NCBI RefSeq assembly: GCF_009725165.1
Contig: NZ_WNZW01000001.1
Span: forward strand, 434,001 to 498,000
Origin: Paenibacillus woosongensis
Lineage (GTDB): Bacteria > Bacillota > Bacilli > Paenibacillales > Paenibacillaceae
Reading direction: 5' to 3'
DNA: 64,000 nt
The notes below the pieces were generated by a model, which did not search any database, was not told the origin of the DNA, and saw only the letters and a list, made by a program, of their open reading frames with translations. This document shows positions 1 to 8,208 of this stretch, in pieces; within the stretch, counting starts at the first letter, position 1, and each line of letters opens with the position of its first letter. A program made the position numbers and the translations under genes.

Positions 1-40
1 CTTTGTCGACGCCGACAACCTGTACAAATGAATCAGCCAC
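1..40 (-). CDS. nosF: NosF-like ABC transporter ATPase, N-terminal end only
   Basis: Only the first 13 codons are inside the window. A GTG at 40-38 overlaps the stop of the permease gene by 8 nt and is preceded by a purine-rich GGGGAAGA Shine-Dalgarno stretch. The peptide reads MADSFVQVVGVDK, like the first beta strand of an ABC ATPase (xxVxxVxKxxG). In nos operons the gene after nosY-type permeases is commonly nosF, the ATPase partner, so the name rests on position plus a short peptide. Walker motifs lie outside the window. Confidence 0.55.
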   Translation of the reverse strand, partial: MADSFVQVVGVDK

Positions 41-854
41 GAGATCTTCCCCTTTCCCAAATCCAATATATCCCCGCAATGGAGATACCAATCCACGCCA
101 GACATACTGTTAAAAACAGGAGGCTGCCGCCGGGCTGATGAATCCAGGTTACCCACTCATAGTACTCCGGGCCGAGTACGGAACCGCCGCCCAGCTTGAT
201 GACGACAAACAGGCGCACCAGTTCAGCAGGATTGAGAAACGTTAAGGCGATCAGCACTGGCTTGATCCAGAGGTATGGCAGCAGGCCCAGCACGGAAATC
301 AGTATTGTTGTCCAGCCGATGACGGTAAAAAACCAGATCATGACGGAAAAGGTCAACGCCTGCCAGCGGTTTTTAGATAGGGAACCGATCAATAAGGCAA
401 CCGCCAAGAAAAGCAGCACCAAACCGCAGGAGAACGCTAGAAACAACAAGTAGGTAGTAAGCTCGAACGATTTTCCCGCTGCAACCGAAATGATGCCCAT
501 CAAGCCATAGCCGAATGAGACGATCGTCAGCAGAACGACGGACAACCCTACATATTTGCCGATAATGAAAGGCATGGTACCCAGTGGATATGTCGACAGC
601 AGCTGCCAGCTTCCCTCCTCCTTCTCCCCCGTTAGGGAGAAGGAGCCGAGAAACAGAGTCATAAGCGGAAGCAAATACAGAATCAGACTGAGCATCGAGC
701 CGGTAATTGCGGAATAGCCGCTGACAGTGTTCTGAGAATTGACGAGCAATAGACTTACGCTGAATACGGAAAATAAAATGAGAAAAGAATAGGCCCACGG
801 ATTGCGGAGCCCAATTTTGATTTCTCTTTTTGCCACTTGAAGCATATCAGTCAT
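33..854 (-). CDS. nosY: NosY-like ABC-2 type permease
   Basis: A 273-residue polytopic membrane protein of the ABC-2 permease family with about six hydrophobic segments (around residues 20-40, 50-75, 100-125, 135-160, 170-200 and 250-265) and an N-terminal cytoplasmic stretch reading AKREIKIGLRNPWAY, typical of NosY and Cu-processing ABC-2 permeases. With NosF it would energise sulfur or copper delivery to nitrous oxide reductase via NosD. The start is ATG at 854 behind GAGGATAGAACG. It follows nosL by 17 nt and overlaps the putative nosF start, so the genes are co-transcribed. A general ABC-2 permease is the alternative if the operon serves another enzyme. Confidence 0.8.
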   Translation of the reverse strand: MTDMLQVAKREIKIGLRNPWAYSFLILFSVFSVSLLLVNSQNTVSGYSAITGSMLSLILYLLPLMTLFLGSFSLTGEKEEGSWQLLSTYPLGTMPFIIGKYVGLSVVLLTIVSFGYGLMGIISVAAGKSFELTTYLLFLAFSCGLVLLFLAVALLIGSLSKNRWQALTFSVMIWFFTVIGWTTILISVLGLLPYLWIKPVLIALTFLNPAELVRLFVVIKLGGGSVLGPEYYEWVTWIHQPGGSLLFLTVCLAWIGISIAGIYWIWERGRSRG

Positions 855-871
855 CGTTCTATCCTCGTCTT

Positions 872-1462
872 CTACTGATGACTGCTGTCGTCATGGCTGT
901 CGCTGTGCTCTGGTCCATGCCCGGCGCTATGGTCGTCAGTATGCTCATCGCTATGGCTTTCATCCTGCCCGTGTGCCTCGTCGTGGTCATGATCATGCAT
1001 CATGTCTTGACTCTGCTGCCATGTATGGTTTGCCAGCTCATTAGCGCTCAGAACTTGTCCCACGCCTTGCTCTTTGATAAAGGCTTCCGCAGCGGATTTA
1101 TCCTTGAAGCTGACGATTCCATAGGCCATCGGCGTGCGGATGGAGGCATCATACACATAGGTCGCTTTGCTGAACTCGACCCATTCCTTGTCATTATAGT
1201 CGCGAACATAGTCCATGCCGATATTGTCCGTTCCGTTCTCCTGCTTCCAAGTATTCATGCAGCCCAAATCGTCGAATTTCAAGCTTTTGCCGTCCTTCGT
1301 TACGATTTGCGTGGCAAAAGCGTCGTCTTTTACTTGCATATTGCAAACCACGCACACATCGACATCTTCATTGATTGCCTGTGCGGCATATTTGTTCTGG
1401 CCGCAACCGACAAGCAAAGTAAATGCAACCATAATTACTATGGCTAATGACCATTTTTTCAT
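872..1462 (-). CDS. nosL: NosL-like copper-binding lipoprotein with His-rich tail
   Basis: A 196-residue lipoprotein. The lipobox LVGC puts the lipidated cysteine at residue 20, so the protein is anchored outside the cytoplasmic membrane. The NosL domain holds C37-V-V-C40-N-M42, matching the Cu(I)-binding Cys/Met site of the family, and a DDLGCM motif further on. NosL supplies copper to nitrous oxide reductase. The last ~45 residues are unusual: an Asp/His/Ser-rich tail with more than a dozen histidines, probably an extra metal-binding segment. The ATG overlaps the nosD stop (ATGA), so translation is coupled. Confidence 0.85.
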   Translation of the reverse strand: MKKWSLAIVIMVAFTLLVGCGQNKYAAQAINEDVDVCVVCNMQVKDDAFATQIVTKDGKSLKFDDLGCMNTWKQENGTDNIGMDYVRDYNDKEWVEFSKATYVYDASIRTPMAYGIVSFKDKSAAEAFIKEQGVGQVLSANELANHTWQQSQDMMHDHDHDEAHGQDESHSDEHTDDHSAGHGPEHSDSHDDSSHQ

Positions 1463-2865
1463 GATTTGGATACCCCCGAATATAGTATGGTTATAACCGC
1501 TGTCGCCAGCAGCATCGAAGCGATAATCAAAATTAATGTTTGATCGGAAATGACCGGATCCGAAACAGCCTGAATATCTTCCGCTTGCACCGGCAGCATA
1601 GCCGAAGTCAGCTTCATTTTCGGCGCACTGTCCGTCGTCCAGCGTTCCTGGTGATCGGTGTACATGCCGTTCAGAAACGTCATGCCCGGCGATTGGAAGA
1701 ACAGCTGAAAAGCGGGCGTCTTAGCGATCAGCTCTTGATAAAAAGGATTTATTTTATACGGGATATCACTAATACCGTCATTATCCATATCCAGGCCGGT
1801 CGCTGAATCCCAATAATTCCCTGCCAATTCATTGTCTCTGCTGTCGGTCGCTTCCGCTTCGATGACATTGGCCACGAAATCGTTGTCCTGTATTTTGTTG
1901 CCCTCTGCCTGCTTGAATTGAATCCCGATGAAGTTTCGGACGATCGAATTTTCGATCACTTGATTATCCTTGGACAATTCGATGTATAATCCGACCCGGT
2001 TGCCTTCGACGAGATTCCGCTCAATGACCGAGTTCTGCACATCAAACAATAAAATGCCTTGCGAATTCACGTTCTGGCTTTGCTTCGCGAAGGAATTATC
2101 CGCTACGCGAGCCTCTCTAACACCCATGATCATAGCGCCCGTTACGTTGAATTCCCCCAGGTTGTTAACGATCTGCGTATCCTTCACATACATGCAATGG
2201 ATGCCGTAACGCGAGCCATACAGCCGATTGTTTTCGATTTTTTGCCTATTGCTGTTCTCCAGGTAGATACCGTCCCTCATGCCGGCAATCGTATTCTGCT
2301 CGATCCGGTTGTCATGCGAATTGTACAGATCGATGCCGTTTCCCTTCTGGCCCATTTTCGCATCGGCTTCATTCTCTGTGCGCAGCCAGGAGATTTCGTT
2401 GCTCTGAAGCAGAACTTGGTTCGCGTCACGGAGCATGATGCCGAAGCCGGCGGTTTTGATTCTGAGCTCCTCAAGAACAGCCCGATCGGCATGAACTAAT
2501 ACGGCCGCAGTTTCTTCGCCGGCGTTCTCCTGCAGAATATTGACTCCCCGTACGATAACTCCGGGCGCCTCAATGCGAATCGCCGCCTCTGAAGTGCTGT
2601 TGTAGAGGATCGCCGTCTTGCCGCCTTCGATAGTCAGTCTCTTGGATATGACGACAGGGCCTGCATATTTCTCTTCGTTCAGCATGACGGTATCTCCGGG
2701 CCTTGCTTCATCCACCAGTTGCTGAAGGGATGGCAGCGGTTGCCCGGAGGCTTCATCCTTCGCCGAAGACTCCGCCATTATAGGAGAAGCTGTGCCGGCA
2801 AATGCTAGATTCAACAGGAGCAGCCCCGCAAGAACAAGAAATAGCCCAACTCCTTTACTCCTCAT
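1459..2865 (-). CDS. nosD: NosD-like periplasmic copper-processing beta-helix protein
   Basis: A 468-residue exported protein: signal peptide at residues 1-30, a DUF1565/NosD-like region, then repeated right-handed beta-helix coils (recurring N-x-I and N-x-x-x-x-N rungs from about residue 90 to 350), a closing DNDGISD-type motif, and a C-terminal membrane segment near residues 443-463. NosD works with NosF and NosY in maturation of the Cu centres of N2O reductase. It is the first gene of this leftward operon; nosZ is not next to it. The 5' leader carries a CRP/FNR-like palindrome at 2996-3011. The Shine-Dalgarno (AGAAG) is weak. Confidence 0.85.
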   Translation of the reverse strand: MRSKGVGLFLVLAGLLLLNLAFAGTASPIMAESSAKDEASGQPLPSLQQLVDEARPGDTVMLNEEKYAGPVVISKRLTIEGGKTAILYNSTSEAAIRIEAPGVIVRGVNILQENAGEETAAVLVHADRAVLEELRIKTAGFGIMLRDANQVLLQSNEISWLRTENEADAKMGQKGNGIDLYNSHDNRIEQNTIAGMRDGIYLENSNRQKIENNRLYGSRYGIHCMYVKDTQIVNNLGEFNVTGAMIMGVREARVADNSFAKQSQNVNSQGILLFDVQNSVIERNLVEGNRVGLYIELSKDNQVIENSIVRNFIGIQFKQAEGNKIQDNDFVANVIEAEATDSRDNELAGNYWDSATGLDMDNDGISDIPYKINPFYQELIAKTPAFQLFFQSPGMTFLNGMYTDHQERWTTDSAPKMKLTSAMLPVQAEDIQAVSDPVISDQTLILIIASMLLATAVITILYSGVSKS

Positions 2866-2995
2866 AAGCTTAACTTCTATTGCCCCCTTTTTCTTGGATA
2901 ACGCATAAAACTATTTGATTAAAATGATAATCTATTACATTTCTCACTAATATAGCCCATTAGAGTCGCTTTTAGCCGAATACAGCTTCTTTTTA

Positions 2996-3011
2996 TGTCA
3001 TTTCTATGACA
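2996..3011. promoter_or_regulatory. CRP/FNR-type palindrome upstream of nosD
   Basis: The sequence is a perfect 6-bp inverted repeat TGTCAT-TTCT-ATGACA, i.e. TGTCA-N6-TGACA, the geometry of CRP/FNR-family sites (FNR consensus TGTGA-N6-TCACA). A TATATT hexamer on the minus strand at 2954-2949 lies 52 bp from the site centre, which would place the site near -61.5, a class I activator position. No good -35 hexamer is visible. That a redox or NO-sensing FNR/DNR-type factor turns on nosDLYF is inference. Confidence 0.55.
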
Positions 3012-3040
3012 ATCTAATATTTCTCCATATTCAGCAGACA

Positions 3041-3071
3041 CAGAAAAAAGCAGCTCTGCTTGAGAGCTGCT
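3041..3071 (-). terminator. Rho-independent terminator of the cotD-like gene
   Basis: The minus-strand stem AGCAGCTC / GAGCTGCT (3071-3064 with 3056-3049) has a 7-nt loop and is followed by a run of six T (3048-3043). It lies 20 nt after the cotD-like stop. Confidence 0.9.
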
Positions 3072-3091
3072 CCTGCTTCGGAAGTATCAAG

Positions 3092-3331
3092 CTATCTTTT
3101 GCCCTTTTTCGCACGATAATCTGTGGGACAAAAAACATCCTTGGTTTGAACCGTATACTGATGATGAGGAACCGGGACGCAATGATGTTTATTGATGATT
3201 TGAATCGGATGAATCACCGGGACGATTTGGGGATGGAAATAATCGTTCACTACATACTGCGGAGGATCGATAATCGCCTCTCCCGGAGGACAGCAATGTC
3301 CTCCCTTGTGATGGTGCGCATACAATCCCAT
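3092..3331 (-). CDS. CotD-like inner spore coat protein
   Basis: A 79-residue His/Pro/Cys-rich protein with the CotD-type pattern: HHHKGGHCCPP near the N-terminus, then PP-x-Y-VVNDYFHPQIVPVIHP and a second His cluster (NKHHCVPVPHHQ). CotD is an inner coat component of Bacillus spores. The start chosen is ATG at 3331 because AAAGGAGAAGACATT sits just upstream; the longer reading has no RBS. A CATATGATG element upstream on the minus strand (3372-3364) resembles a sigma-K/sigma-E -10, consistent with mother-cell expression, but this is weak. A clear terminator follows. Confidence 0.8.
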   Translation of the reverse strand: MGLYAHHHKGGHCCPPGEAIIDPPQYVVNDYFHPQIVPVIHPIQIINKHHCVPVPHHQYTVQTKDVFCPTDYRAKKGKR

Positions 3332-3426
3332 AATGTCTTCTCCTTTCAAATAATATCCACTAACATCATATGCGGAGACATTCATCATGATTGGACAGCT
3401 GCCTTCCTGATTGGTATCGCATCAAA

Positions 3427-4143
3427 TTACACATCGTAATTGACGATATAATTTTGCAGCTCTGTATTGTAGTATCCGATACTGTATTCTCTGATCTTGC
3501 CGTGCTCGTCATAAGAATAACGGGATCTCTTGAGCAGCGGCTTTCCATTGCCCCCGAGCTGCAGAATCGCTTCCGCCTCCGGCGGCGGAACGGCAACCGA
3601 GAACTCGTCGCGCAGCCGGTCCAACGAAATACTGTGCTCCTCCAGCAGCTCGTACAAGGACCGGGCATTTAAATCGGCAAGCTCCAGCTCGCCTACAGTC
3701 ATGGTCAAATAATGGGTATAGTATATATAAGGCCTGTCATCAAGAAAGTACACCCGCTCGAGCCTTAAGCAGTGTTCACCGAATAAACGGCTCAGCTCGG
3801 CATCCGCCTCTGTCTGAATCGTCCCGGCCCGAAGCCACTGCTTTTGAATGCGATGCCCCTCCTCCACCAAAATTTCGGTAAAGTGCTTCCATTTGGACAG
3901 TTTGGAGGCCGCTTTGTTGCGAATCACTTTGGTTCCTTTTCCGCTGCCTCTTTCTAGGTAGCCCTCCTGGACAAGCTCCTGAATCGCACCCCGGACGGTA
4001 ATTTTACTCACGGAAAATTCCTGCTCCAATTGCGGCTCCGAGGGGATGTTCTGCCCCAAGGGATAAACGCCGTGCAGGATCCGGTCTTTCAAAATATCCC
4101 TGATTTGCAAATATAGCGGTTTATCCTTTCTGGACAAGCTCAC
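3427..4143 (-). CDS. GntR/HutC-family transcriptional regulator (UTRA domain)
   Basis: A 238-residue regulator. Residues 1-75 form the GntR winged helix (PLYLQIRDILKDRI, IPSEPQLEQEFSVSKITVRGAI, LVQEGYLERGSGKGTKV). Residues about 95-235 form a UTRA effector-binding domain, as in sugar-responsive HutC/FarR regulators. The start is GTG at 4143 behind TGGAGATAA. It is the last gene of the leftward dga-like operon, 9 nt after the kinase, and very probably senses a pathway intermediate such as a keto-deoxy sugar phosphate. Its likely binding sites are the two palindromes at 8161-8176 and 8209-8222. Confidence 0.9.
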   Translation of the reverse strand: MSLSRKDKPLYLQIRDILKDRILHGVYPLGQNIPSEPQLEQEFSVSKITVRGAIQELVQEGYLERGSGKGTKVIRNKAASKLSKWKHFTEILVEEGHRIQKQWLRAGTIQTEADAELSRLFGEHCLRLERVYFLDDRPYIYYTHYLTMTVGELELADLNARSLYELLEEHSISLDRLRDEFSVAVPPPEAEAILQLGGNGKPLLKRSRYSYDEHGKIREYSIGYYNTELQNYIVNYDV

Positions 4144-4152
4144 TTATCTCCA

Positions 4153-5169
4153 CTACCTTTCTATATCGCCAGCGGACCGTGCCATCGCCCGCAGTATTTC
4201 CTCTTCCGTCGACATAGGGGTATCGCCCGATACCGTGTGCGCCAGCATGCCTGCCGCCGCCGCGAACGCGACCGTCTTCTCTGGCATGAATTCCGCCAGT
4301 TCGCCATGAATAATCCCGCTCGCAAAGGCATCCCCAGCTCCTATTCTATCATAGACGGAAAACGTCAGCATATCTGAAAAAGCGAAGCGCTGATTTTTGT
4401 ACAAAAACCCCCGTAAGGAGTGTGAATTGTCGCCATGGATGGAGCGATGAGTTCCAGCGATAACCGGGATATGATATTGCGCAGCAACTAGCGGGATCAA
4501 CTCCTTAAGCTGATCTTCACGCTGCTCCTGCAGCGTGCCCATGCCCAGCGTGTTCATTACGTCTTGCTCATTCATCATTACGATGTCCGCCAAACGCAGC
4601 ATTTCCTCATAATGCGGCTTCGCTTTGGCATATCCGCCTCCGCCCCACAGGGACGGCCGGTAATTGCAATCGAAAATAACGAGGCCTCCCTGCTGTTTCA
4701 CCGCACAAGCCAATGCTTTCATATGCCGTCTGACGCTATCATTCATCGCGAGAGTAATGCCGCAAAAGTGAATTGCGTCAATTCCCCGGGCAATACTGTC
4801 ATAATCATAAACATCCTCAGGGGCCGTATTAAAGCTGCTGTCCAAGCGATTGCTGTAGGTAACGCGGCTGGGCCTGGCGCCAAAGCCATTCTCGAGGAAA
4901 TACATGCCGATATAATTTCCGCCTTCTAGAATGTAAGACGTGGCAACTCCCAGCTTGCGCAAATAGGCTCTCGCCGCATCGCCCAGCGGATTGGCAGGTA
5001 AGCGGGAGATCAGGCTCCCCGCGTGTCCGAATCTCGCCAGCGCCGAAACGACATTTACGCCGGTACCGGAAAATGTATAGTGCAGCGTGTTGCCCTGCGA
5101 CAGCAGATCATACCCCGGCACCTGCAGACGCATCATGACCTCGCCAAAGGCGGCGATCCGTTTAGGCAT
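4153..5169 (-). CDS. PfkB-family sugar kinase, probably 2-keto-3-deoxygluconate kinase
   Basis: A 338-residue ribokinase-like enzyme. The N-terminal AAFGEVMMRLQVPG is typical of KDG kinases, G-G/N motifs for sugar binding follow, and the C-terminal PfkB signature DRIGAGDAFASG carries the catalytic Asp. It would phosphorylate 2-keto-3-deoxygluconate, giving KDPG for the aldolase encoded just upstream. The ATG overlaps the aldolase stop by 8 nt (ATGCCTAA). In canonical D-glucosaminate use DgaE already makes KDPG, so a kinase here suggests that unphosphorylated substrate also enters. The precise sugar is inferred from context. Confidence 0.8.
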   Translation of the reverse strand: MPKRIAAFGEVMMRLQVPGYDLLSQGNTLHYTFSGTGVNVVSALARFGHAGSLISRLPANPLGDAARAYLRKLGVATSYILEGGNYIGMYFLENGFGARPSRVTYSNRLDSSFNTAPEDVYDYDSIARGIDAIHFCGITLAMNDSVRRHMKALACAVKQQGGLVIFDCNYRPSLWGGGGYAKAKPHYEEMLRLADIVMMNEQDVMNTLGMGTLQEQREDQLKELIPLVAAQYHIPVIAGTHRSIHGDNSHSLRGFLYKNQRFAFSDMLTFSVYDRIGAGDAFASGIIHGELAEFMPEKTVAFAAAAGMLAHTVSGDTPMSTEEEILRAMARSAGDIER

Positions 5170-5917
5170 ACTGATCAGCCAGCCTTTTCATAATCTTGAG
5201 TAAATCGCGTACATCCTGGACATTGGTTTTTCCCGATGCCTGGTCAATGATCGAGGTATATACGTGAGGGATCACCTGCTGAACCCCTGCTTCCAACGCG
5301 ATCCGCAGAATAGCCTCGAAGTTATCCATATCGATGCCCCCCGTCGGTTCGAGGGCGAAGCCTTCCGCAGCACAGCCTCTGGCGACGGCACGAAATTCAT
5401 CTTCACGGCTCAGCCCCGCCATCGGGAAATATTTCAGGGCATTGCCGCCCATATCGCGGACGAGGGAAATCGCTGAGCAAACCGGGACGATAGCCGGCTC
5501 GCTGCCTGCCGCACTGATCGGCCCAGTAGAAATATTCACGTATCCCGCCTGGCCCGCTGGCGATACCAGACTGTTGATCCAGCTATCCTTCTCTCTGAGA
5601 TTGGCCCGGGTAGCCCCGACGGCAGGAAATACCTGATTGATATGACTGCCGGGATAATGCCTGGCGATTTCCGCCACCACTGCCGCTTGACGATTATCGC
5701 CAGCGCCGAGTCCGATCGATACCGCTTCATCGATTTCCCGGCCGTATTGCTTCATGGCCGCTACAGCCTCATTGACCGTTGCGTAGTCCTTGGATAGAAC
5801 ACCGACCAGCACGTATCCTTCCGCAGCCTCGAATATTTCCTTGGCATTCTCCACGTCCTTGGCCAGCACATTTAATGCGACTCTGCCTTTATAAAAGCGT
5901 TTGGCGATCTGTGACAT
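5162..5917 (-). CDS. DgaF-like KDPG aldolase family protein
   Basis: A 251-residue TIM-barrel protein of the DgaF/KDGP aldolase family (RFYKGRVALNVLAKDVENA at the start; a GGNALKYFPMAGL motif whose Lys is the probable Schiff-base residue; LEPTGGID near the end). The family cleaves 2-keto-3-deoxy-6-phosphogluconate into pyruvate and glyceraldehyde-3-phosphate. The ATG lies 1 nt after the dgaE-like stop and uses the GGGGGGCG at that gene's 3' end as Shine-Dalgarno, so expression is coupled. The paired DgaE homologue makes this assignment stronger than similarity to generic aldolases would. Confidence 0.82.
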   Translation of the reverse strand: MSQIAKRFYKGRVALNVLAKDVENAKEIFEAAEGYVLVGVLSKDYATVNEAVAAMKQYGREIDEAVSIGLGAGDNRQAAVVAEIARHYPGSHINQVFPAVGATRANLREKDSWINSLVSPAGQAGYVNISTGPISAAGSEPAIVPVCSAISLVRDMGGNALKYFPMAGLSREDEFRAVARGCAAEGFALEPTGGIDMDNFEAILRIALEAGVQQVIPHVYTSIIDQASGKTNVQDVRDLLKIMKRLADQYA

Positions 5918-5918
5918 A

Positions 5919-7022
5919 TTAACGCCCCCCTGTTAATTCGCGTATTTTAGCCTCGATAACGGTAATGTCATCGCCAAGCAGCGGCCGCGGGTCGATATCG
6001 AAATACCCTTGGCGAACACCGTAGTCCCGTGTATATATAGCAATCTCGCCGTTCTGCAGCCGTTCCGCGACTTCTTTGGCGGTAATGCCTGTCTGCTGAG
6101 CATCGATCTGAATACGGCCGCGGTAAATCGCCCGCCCTGCTTCATCCTGCACAACCGACACCTGAACCCCGGCGATATCATTTAATGGCATTAATACTTC
6201 CAGCAGCGCCTTCTCCTGCTCGCTCTTATCTTCCTTGTTCATGTATTCATCTAGGGCCTGCAGCAATCCGAAAGACGTCTCCTTGCCTACTTTCATGCTG
6301 CGGCCAATCCCATGCAATTGAACTTTGACCCACTCGATGAAGGTTCTTTTTCCGGCGACGATGCCTGATGTTGGGCCCTCAATGGCTTTGGAGCCGCTGT
6401 AAATCGCCAGGTCGGAATACTTCACATATTTTTGAAGATCCTCCTCTGCTGCCGCATCCACGATAAGCGGAACTCCGCGGCGCTGAGCAACATCCCAGGC
6501 TTCTTCCACGGAAATCATATTTTTTTGTACGGCATGATGCGATTTGACATAAAGAATAGCTGCGGTCTTATCAGAGATCGCATCCTCGATATGCTCGGCC
6601 CGCCCTTCATTAGCGTAGCCTACCTCCAGCAGCCTGCCGCCGCCTAAATATACCATCGTCTCCACGGGAGCTCCGTACTGCACATTATGACCTTTCAAAA
6701 TAATGATTTCATTCTTGGGGTTGATCTCCTGATGCAGACGCTCGCTGCGCCGGCGGTTGCCTTGGGTCACTATAGCCGCTACCGAGAGAGCGATCCCGCT
6801 GGATGCCGAGTTGACGATCACTGCCGCTTCCGACCCGAGAATCCGGGCGATATGATCCCCTGCTTTATCGACAAGATCGGCGATCTCGACGTAACTTTGC
6901 CCGCCCTGCTTCATCGCCTCCATGACCGTATCGCTTGGCGCGGATACGCCCAGGATGCTCATCCTTCCGCTGGCATTAATGACCCGCTTAAGCCCGTACT
7001 TCACATTTAATGTATTCCCCAC
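5919..7022 (-). CDS. DgaE-like PLP-dependent glucosaminate-6-phosphate ammonia-lyase
   Basis: A 367-residue fold-type I PLP enzyme of the SelA/DgaE group. It starts YGLKRVINASGRMSILG, holds EAAVIVNSASSGIALS for cofactor phosphate binding, and YSGSKAIEGPTSG with the PLP lysine. DgaE converts D-glucosaminate-6-phosphate to KDPG plus ammonia. The start is GTG at 7022 with AAGGAGTGG 7-8 nt upstream; it lies inside the 3' end of the metallohydrolase gene (35-nt overlap). Selenocysteine synthase is rejected because selAB/tRNA-Sec context is absent and length and neighbours fit DgaE. Confidence 0.82.
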   Translation of the reverse strand: MGNTLNVKYGLKRVINASGRMSILGVSAPSDTVMEAMKQGGQSYVEIADLVDKAGDHIARILGSEAAVIVNSASSGIALSVAAIVTQGNRRRSERLHQEINPKNEIIILKGHNVQYGAPVETMVYLGGGRLLEVGYANEGRAEHIEDAISDKTAAILYVKSHHAVQKNMISVEEAWDVAQRRGVPLIVDAAAEEDLQKYVKYSDLAIYSGSKAIEGPTSGIVAGKRTFIEWVKVQLHGIGRSMKVGKETSFGLLQALDEYMNKEDKSEQEKALLEVLMPLNDIAGVQVSVVQDEAGRAIYRGRIQIDAQQTGITAKEVAERLQNGEIAIYTRDYGVRQGYFDIDPRPLLGDDITVIEAKIRELTGGR

Positions 7023-8139
7023 CTGTAACCACTCCTTTTGCTTTAATAAGTCGGTTCGCCATTCTTCGCTCTCCTTCGGAATCTACCAGCTCCACCCGTT
7101 CGTCATCTAATGTAAACAGCGTCAAGTTGGCGGCATCTCCTACCTGAATCCGGCCCAGCTCCGGCTTGCCCAGCCAGTCAGCAGCATGGCTTGTAACCGC
7201 ATCGATCGTCTCTCCCAGCGAATATCCCAAGCTGAGAAACTTGGTCAGCACGTTAGCCATGCTGTAGACCGGACCGTTCAGCCGATTGCCCCGGTAAATG
7301 TCAGTGCTGATCGTATGCAGCCCAACACCGTACCGCTTGGCCGCTTCAGCCACTCGAAAGGAAAAGCTTGCCGTCCCATGGCCAACATCCAAATGAACGC
7401 CCCTCGCTAACGCATCGGTCAATACTTGCAGCGGATGGCCTCCCGCATCAAATAAATTGTTCGTCTTCCCATTAAGATAGTGCGTAATGATATCTTTTCG
7501 CTGCAAAAGAGGAATTACCTCTTGAATATCCGGAGGTCCTGAACCGATATGCACCATAAGCGGCAGGCCCGTGTCGCCGGATAGTTCCCGGGCGAGGCGA
7601 AGCGGCTCCAGGCCGCTATCACCGACCACGCTCCTGCTGATCCGCGCTTTGAGTCCGACAATGAAATCTTCGTATGCCACGATTGCCAGCTTGACCTGCT
7701 CCTTATCGATCCACTCCAGCCGGGACAATTCGTCAATTCTAGACAGCCCGATCCGTGAAATGTTCAAAAAAGCATACATCCTCGTCTTGGCCCGCTTGCT
7801 GTCGGCGATCAGGTCGGCAATCCGGTCCGCGCCGCAGCTGCCGGCATCGACAATCGTTGTCACTCCCTGCTTTACGCCGATCTCATCGATTTCATCCCCA
7901 TAGGGGTCGAGTTCGGGAAAGGCATGGACATGCATATCGATCCAACCGCTCGACACGTATGTGCCCGAGACGTCATTCAGCGGCTGTCCGCTTCCTTTTC
8001 CGGCGGCGGTAATCTCAGCGATTTTACCATCCTCGATAACAATGTCGATTTTCTCGCCGTTCACCCTTTTTACCTCGCGGAGCACGAATCTGCCACTTGA
8101 AGGTTGTGCTCTACCGCGAACAGCTATTCGATCGCTCAA
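6988..8139 (-). CDS. Amidohydrolase/deacetylase-family metallohydrolase
   Basis: About 383 residues with the amidohydrolase TIM-barrel metal motif GWIDMHVHAFP, a VDAGSCGADR loop, GLKARISR with the likely carboxylated lysine, HIGSGP, DVGHGTASF and a TISTDIYR metal Asp. It belongs to the metallohydrolase family often found next to DgaE-like lyases and probably removes an N-acyl or lactone group before the lyase step; the substrate is unknown. TTG at 8139 is preferred over ATG at 8157 because GGGTGAT lies 5 nt upstream of it and the ATG has no RBS and abuts an operator. First gene of the operon. Confidence 0.75.
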   Translation of the reverse strand: MSDRIAVRGRAQPSSGRFVLREVKRVNGEKIDIVIEDGKIAEITAAGKGSGQPLNDVSGTYVSSGWIDMHVHAFPELDPYGDEIDEIGVKQGVTTIVDAGSCGADRIADLIADSKRAKTRMYAFLNISRIGLSRIDELSRLEWIDKEQVKLAIVAYEDFIVGLKARISRSVVGDSGLEPLRLARELSGDTGLPLMVHIGSGPPDIQEVIPLLQRKDIITHYLNGKTNNLFDAGGHPLQVLTDALARGVHLDVGHGTASFSFRVAEAAKRYGVGLHTISTDIYRGNRLNGPVYSMANVLTKFLSLGYSLGETIDAVTSHAADWLGKPELGRIQVGDAANLTLFTLDDERVELVDSEGERRMANRLIKAKGVVTGGEYIKCEVRA

Positions 8140-8160
8140 AACTATCACCCATTCCATTTA

Positions 8161-8176
8161 AAACATTATAATGTTT
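8161..8176. promoter_or_regulatory. Perfect 16-bp palindrome, probable GntR operator 1
   Basis: AAACATTATAATGTTT is a perfect palindrome 22 bp upstream of the TTG start and contains a TATAAT hexamer on the minus strand. Its AACATTATAATGTT core differs by one base from the second site 47 bp upstream (centre to centre). A GntR/UTRA repressor gene ends the operon, so autoregulated repression over the -10 is the simplest reading. Confidence 0.65.
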
Positions 8177-8208
8177 AAGTTAACATGCTTATGCCAGAAA
8201 GTAAATAT

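Noticed and set aside
830-1447. A 205-codon plus-strand open frame
   Set aside because: It is antisense to nosL, whose lipobox, CxxC motif and operon overlap are clear; the plus frame shows no domain and its composition mirrors the His-rich tail.
5919-7022. Selenocysteine synthase SelA
   Set aside because: The fold is shared, but the neighbours are sugar-acid catabolic genes and no selB, selD or tRNA-Sec is present; DgaE fits better.
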